From contig JBBSGA010000262.1 of assembly GCA_038254585.1 (NCBI GenBank), positions 1 to 9,076 on the forward strand: 9,076 nt of DNA, read 5' to 3'. The stretch comes from JBBSGA01 sp038254585 (GTDB lineage Bacteria > Chloroflexota > Chloroflexia > Chloroflexales > Kallotenuaceae). Shown one piece after another: positions 6,577-9,076 of this stretch. The notes below the pieces were generated by a model. It was not told where the DNA came from, searched no databases, and was given only the letters and a program-made list of their open reading frames with translations. A program made the position numbers and the translations under genes. Positions within the stretch are counted from its first letter, which is position 1, and each line of letters begins with the position of its first letter.

Positions 6577-7521
6577 TTACCGCTGGTCGGCGCGCCCGCC
6601 GAAGAATTTGAAGTTCAGTGCCGTGAGCACCAGCAGGATCGCGGCGACGAAGACACACATTGCCGCTCCGCTGCCCATCCGGTAGGCGCCGAAGGCCTCG
6701 GCGTAGATGCGCATCATCACCGACTCGGTACCCTGCGCGGGACCGCCGTGCGTGATGACGAAAGGCTGGGCGAAGAGATTGGCCGAAGCGAGCAGTGTGA
6801 TCGTAATGACGAAGACGAGCACCGGCCCCAGCAGCGGCACCGTTATCTTAAAGAACTGCTGGGCCGTATTCGCCCCGTCGATCGAGGCAGCCTCGTAGAG
6901 CTGGGCCGGTATGTCCTGCAATGCCGCCAGGAAGATAATCGTGTTGAAGCCTACCGTCCACCAGACGGTTGCCGTCGTAATGGCGACCCATGCCCAGGGC
7001 ATGGCGCCCAACCACGAGATCGGCTGGATACCGATCTTCGCGAGGTAGAAGTTCATCAAGCCGCCTTGATCCTGGAAGATCCACCACCATAGCAGCGAGG
7101 CGACAACGGCCGAAAGCGACCAGGGTGCGAAATAGATCGCACGAAAGAAATTGCGGCCCCGGTACTTGCCGTTCAGCAGCACGGCTAAGACCATCGCCAC
7201 GATCACCAGTGGCGGCACGCTCCAAACGATGAAGTACAGGGTGTTCTTCACCGAGCGCCAGAAATCGTCGAACTGGATGCTCGTACTGACGAAGAGATTC
7301 CTGTAGTTCTCGATGCCGACAAAGGGCCGGTAGCCCGGATTATTGAAATCGAAGTTAAAGAGGCTGATCCAGATCCCATAGAAGAACGGCCACCCCAAGA
7401 AGGCAACAAAAAAGATGAGGTGCGGCAGAATGAAAAGGTAAGGCGTCCAGCTGAAGGGTTGCCGCTCAGTGGTACGGGGTGTTGCAGCAGTACGCGCCTG
7501 GACAGGTTGCGAAGTAGCCAT
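6577..7521 (-). CDS. CUT1 sugar ABC transporter permease, MalF/UgpA type
   Basis: This 314-residue inner-membrane protein should form half of the sugar translocation channel with the next gene product. It has a polar N-terminal tail (1-25) and six likely membrane segments at about 27-50, 94-116, 127-148, 173-195, 232-252 and 285-304. The cytoplasmic EAA loop, which docks the ATPase, is clear at 209-229: YEAASIDGANTAQQFFKITVP. Length and topology fit the MalF/UgpA side of CUT1 systems. The start at 7521 is preceded by a moderate ribosome-binding site, AAAGGGA, with about 8 nt spacing, and lies downstream of an intercistronic hairpin. A 37-nt gap separates it from the second permease. No ATPase gene is present in the window, so the energising subunit must come from elsewhere. 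The sugar transported cannot be told from this protein. Confidence 0.97.
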   Translation of the reverse strand: MATSQPVQARTAATPRTTERQPFSWTPYLFILPHLIFFVAFLGWPFFYGIWISLFNFDFNNPGYRPFVGIENYRNLFVSTSIQFDDFWRSVKNTLYFIVWSVPPLVIVAMVLAVLLNGKYRGRNFFRAIYFAPWSLSAVVASLLWWWIFQDQGGLMNFYLAKIGIQPISWLGAMPWAWVAITTATVWWTVGFNTIIFLAALQDIPAQLYEAASIDGANTAQQFFKITVPLLGPVLVFVITITLLASANLFAQPFVITHGGPAQGTESVMMRIYAEAFGAYRMGSGAAMCVFVAAILLVLTALNFKFFGGRADQR

Positions 7522-7551
7522 CGTCTGCGTCCCTTTCCGAGAGAAACATTA

Positions 7552-7598
7552 CATCACGATACGAGAGCCCAGCGGACCCGGGCCCCCGTATCGCGATG
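7552..7598 (-). promoter_or_regulatory. Intercistronic 19-bp stem-loop between binding protein and permease genes
   Basis: Bases 7552-7570 pair continuously with 7580-7598 in the minus-strand transcript, leaving a 9-nt loop (7571-7579). Three of the 19 pairs are G-U (7556/7594, 7564/7586, 7566/7584). They pair only in minus-strand RNA and would be A-C mismatches in plus-strand RNA, which supports a role in this transcript. The hairpin starts 8 nt after the binding-protein stop codon and ends 30 nt before the permease start. No strong U-tract follows, so it is more likely an RNA-stability or partial-termination element than a full terminator. Such elements commonly raise binding-protein expression over the permeases, as in malE-malF. 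The structure is seen; the function is inferred. Confidence 0.75.
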
Positions 7599-7605
7599 GC
7601 GTAGT

Positions 7606-9076
7606 CTATTGGCCTCCGTACTTCTGTTTGTTCTGCTGCAGGATCTGCATGCCCTTCGCAGCAGCGTCGTCCAACGCCTTCTTGGCGTCACTCCCCTTGC
7701 CCGCCGTCACGGCACTAACCGCCTGATCCAGCGCCGTAATAGCGTCGCCGATGCCAGGAACTGATGGGGCAAAGAAGACATACTCGATCTCCGGAGCGAT
7801 CGCCGCCTGAGGCTCGATAGCTTTGAACTGCGCGCTGTTTCGCACGGACTTGCTGGCCGGGATCTGCCCGGACTTGGCCCAGTCGTACGAGTGCGCCGAT
7901 AGCCAGCCCATCCAGCAGCCCGCGGCCGCGGTCTTCGCCGCATCAGGGTTCTTCTGGTTGAAGAGCGCCAACTGGTGCGAGCCGCCCCATACGGCATTCG
8001 TGCTGCCAATCTGGGGTAGGGGCGCAGCGCCGCCGAAAGGATATGGCGTCACGAGGTTGCTCAGCTGCCAGATACCGTTCCACTCCATGGCCGACTTGCC
8101 CTGCTTGAAGGCGTTGACGCCGGCATCCTGAGGCAGATTCGGCTTGGAGTACTTCTTCTGCGCATCCAGAATATACTGGAGCGCCTTCACGCCGGCATCA
8201 CTGTTCCAGGTAATTTGCGTGCCGTCGGCGTTGAACTCGCTTCCACCGAACTGGTGGAGGAACGTCTGGAACTCGAACAGGGTTGGGAAGGTGCCGGTGG
8301 TAATCGACCAGCCCATCACGTCGCCCTTGGTGGTCGCCGCGGCCGCTTTCTCGAGCTCATCCTTGTTCGTCGGCGGCCCATTGATACCAGCAGCCTTGTA
8401 CAGATCCTTGTTATAGTAGAGCACGAGCGGGTGAACGTCGAGCGGGATCGAGTAGCGCTTGCCCTTGTACGCACCAAGATCCCAAACCGCCTTCGGGTAG
8501 TCTGAGTCGGCCACGCCGATCAGCTTCATGACGTCGTCGGGTATCGGCCGCAGGATGTTACGCGCCGCCTGGGTGATATTGTCGCCATCCCGGATCACCG
8601 TCATCTCGGGCAGCGAGTTCGACGCCTGCGCCGTGTTCATCTTGATGAGATAGTCCGGCTGCGGCTGATGGATGACCTGGATACCCTGGGCGTTCTCCTT
8701 GCTGAATTGGTTGGCCAGGTCGGTCATGAATTTGCCATCCGGCCCCGTGAGCGGGCTCCACATGGTGATCTTCTGGCCCTTGGCCGTATCAGGACATGCC
8801 GCAGCCATGGCTACACCGGACGTACCGCCCGTGCCGCCAGCCGTGGTCGCCGTCTCGGCCGTCATCGCACCGCCGGCCGTGGTCGCCGTCTCGGCCGTCA
8901 TCGCACCGCCAGCCGTGGTCGCCGTCTCGGCCGTCATCGCGCCACCGGCCGTGGTCGCCGTCTCGGCCGTCATCGCGCCACCGGCCGTGGTCGCCGTCTC
9001 GGCCGTCATCGCGCCACCGGCCGTGGTCGCCGTCTCGGCCGTCATCGCGCCACCGGCCGTGGTCGCCGTCTCGGCC
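7606..9076 (-). CDS. CUT1-family extracellular sugar-binding protein, N-terminus cut off by the window edge
   Basis: This is the substrate-binding component of a carbohydrate ABC transporter; it should bind oligosaccharide outside the membrane and deliver it to the two permeases encoded next. The reading frame is still open at the window edge, so the true start, and probably a lipoprotein signal, lie beyond it; the Met at 9045 is inside a repeat and is not the start. About 489 residues are visible. Counting from that Met, residues 1-72 are six copies of a 12-residue Ala/Thr/Gly unit, followed by a short Gly-rich link and Cys84. The binding domain runs from about residue 90 to 479: it opens with KITMWSPLTG, has the family-typical YSIPLDVHPLVLYYNKDLY stretch in the first lobe and GKSAMEWNGIWQLSN in the second. 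It is the first gene of the visible operon and is separated from the permease by 84 nt holding a strong hairpin. The family assignment is firm; the ligand is unknown. Confidence 0.94.
   Translation of the reverse strand, partial: AETATTAGGAMTAETATTAGGAMTAETATTAGGAMTAETATTAGGAMTAETATTAGGAMTAETATTAGGAMTAETATTAGGTGGTSGVAMAAACPDTAKGQKITMWSPLTGPDGKFMTDLANQFSKENAQGIQVIHQPQPDYLIKMNTAQASNSLPEMTVIRDGDNITQAARNILRPIPDDVMKLIGVADSDYPKAVWDLGAYKGKRYSIPLDVHPLVLYYNKDLYKAAGINGPPTNKDELEKAAAATTKGDVMGWSITTGTFPTLFEFQTFLHQFGGSEFNADGTQITWNSDAGVKALQYILDAQKKYSKPNLPQDAGVNAFKQGKSAMEWNGIWQLSNLVTPYPFGGAAPLPQIGSTNAVWGGSHQLALFNQKNPDAAKTAAAGCWMGWLSAHSYDWAKSGQIPASKSVRNSAQFKAIEPQAAIAPEIEYVFFAPSVPGIGDAITALDQAVSAVTAGKGSDAKKALDDAAAKGMQILQQNKQKYGGQ
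8843..9076 (-). repeat. 36-bp in-frame tandem repeat encoding a 12-residue stalk
   Basis: Six complete 36-bp units begin at 8843, 8879, 8915, 8951, 8987 and 9023, and an 18-bp partial unit begins at 9059 and runs off the window. Each unit encodes the 12 residues MTAETATTAGGA on the minus strand; the last copy ends in GGT instead of GGA. The four units from 8915 to 9058 and the visible part of the next are identical. The two nearest the binding domain differ only at synonymous positions. A degenerate GC-rich stretch follows at about 8819-8842. The repeat probably forms a flexible, extended tether between a lipid anchor and the binding domain. The total copy number is unknown because the array continues outside the window. 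Confidence 0.97.

Noticed and set aside
9043..9045. ATG at 9045 as the start of the binding-protein gene
   Set aside because: It is one of a series of identical in-repeat Met codons, the frame is open to the window edge, and no export signal lies downstream of it.
8843..9076. Regular 36-bp repeat spacing that resembles CRISPR repeat length
   Set aside because: The units are directly adjacent with no spacers, stay in frame and encode the same 12 residues. It is a coding tandem repeat.

Overview
The window is one long stretch of a carbohydrate-utilisation operon read entirely from the minus strand, so gene order runs from high to low coordinates. The DNA is GC-rich (about 60 % by eye). Two features point to a monoderm or atypical-envelope bacterium with surface lipoproteins on long Ala/Thr-rich stalks: a lipobox protein with a very long low-complexity linker, and a carbohydrate-uptake (CUT1-type) ABC transporter with no ATPase gene beside it. 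Chloroflexota is my best guess, with Actinomycetota as the alternative. This is inferred from protein style, not from a marker gene.

Layout in transcription order: (1) 9076-7606, an extracellular sugar-binding protein whose N-terminus lies outside the window. Its visible N-terminal part is a 36-bp tandem repeat encoding a 12-residue unit. (2) 7552-7598, a strong intercistronic hairpin. (3) 7521-6577 and 6539-5667, the two CUT1 permeases of the MalF/UgpA and MalG/UgpE types. (4) 5593-5638, a second intercistronic hairpin with a perfect 16-bp core. (5) 5565-4258, a GH43 glycosidase lipoprotein. (6) 4244-2964 and 2931-1630, two tandem, diverged GH1-like glycosidases of clan GH-A. (7) 1633-275, a classical GH1 beta-glycosidase, joined to the previous gene by a 4-nt stop/start overlap. 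At the far end (1-274) the operon is followed by about 270 bp with only one candidate gene, a convergent 48-residue single-span membrane micro-ORF on the plus strand.

The genes make a coherent two-compartment pathway. The surface-anchored GH43 enzyme trims arabinose- or xylose-containing plant polysaccharide. The lipid-anchored binding protein captures the oligosaccharides and the two permeases import them, powered by an ATPase encoded elsewhere. Three cytoplasmic clan GH-A enzymes without signal peptides then hydrolyse the imported glycosides. The exact substrate cannot be read from the sequence.

The most interesting points are the homogenised 12-residue stalk repeat and its degenerate echo in the GH43 linker, the two intercistronic hairpins at expression boundaries, the pair of unusual GH1-like paralogs, and a Gln-to-Glu change at a sugar-contact position of the classical GH1. 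I saw no mobile element, CRISPR array, tRNA, rRNA or clear operon promoter. The operon promoter should lie beyond the right edge.
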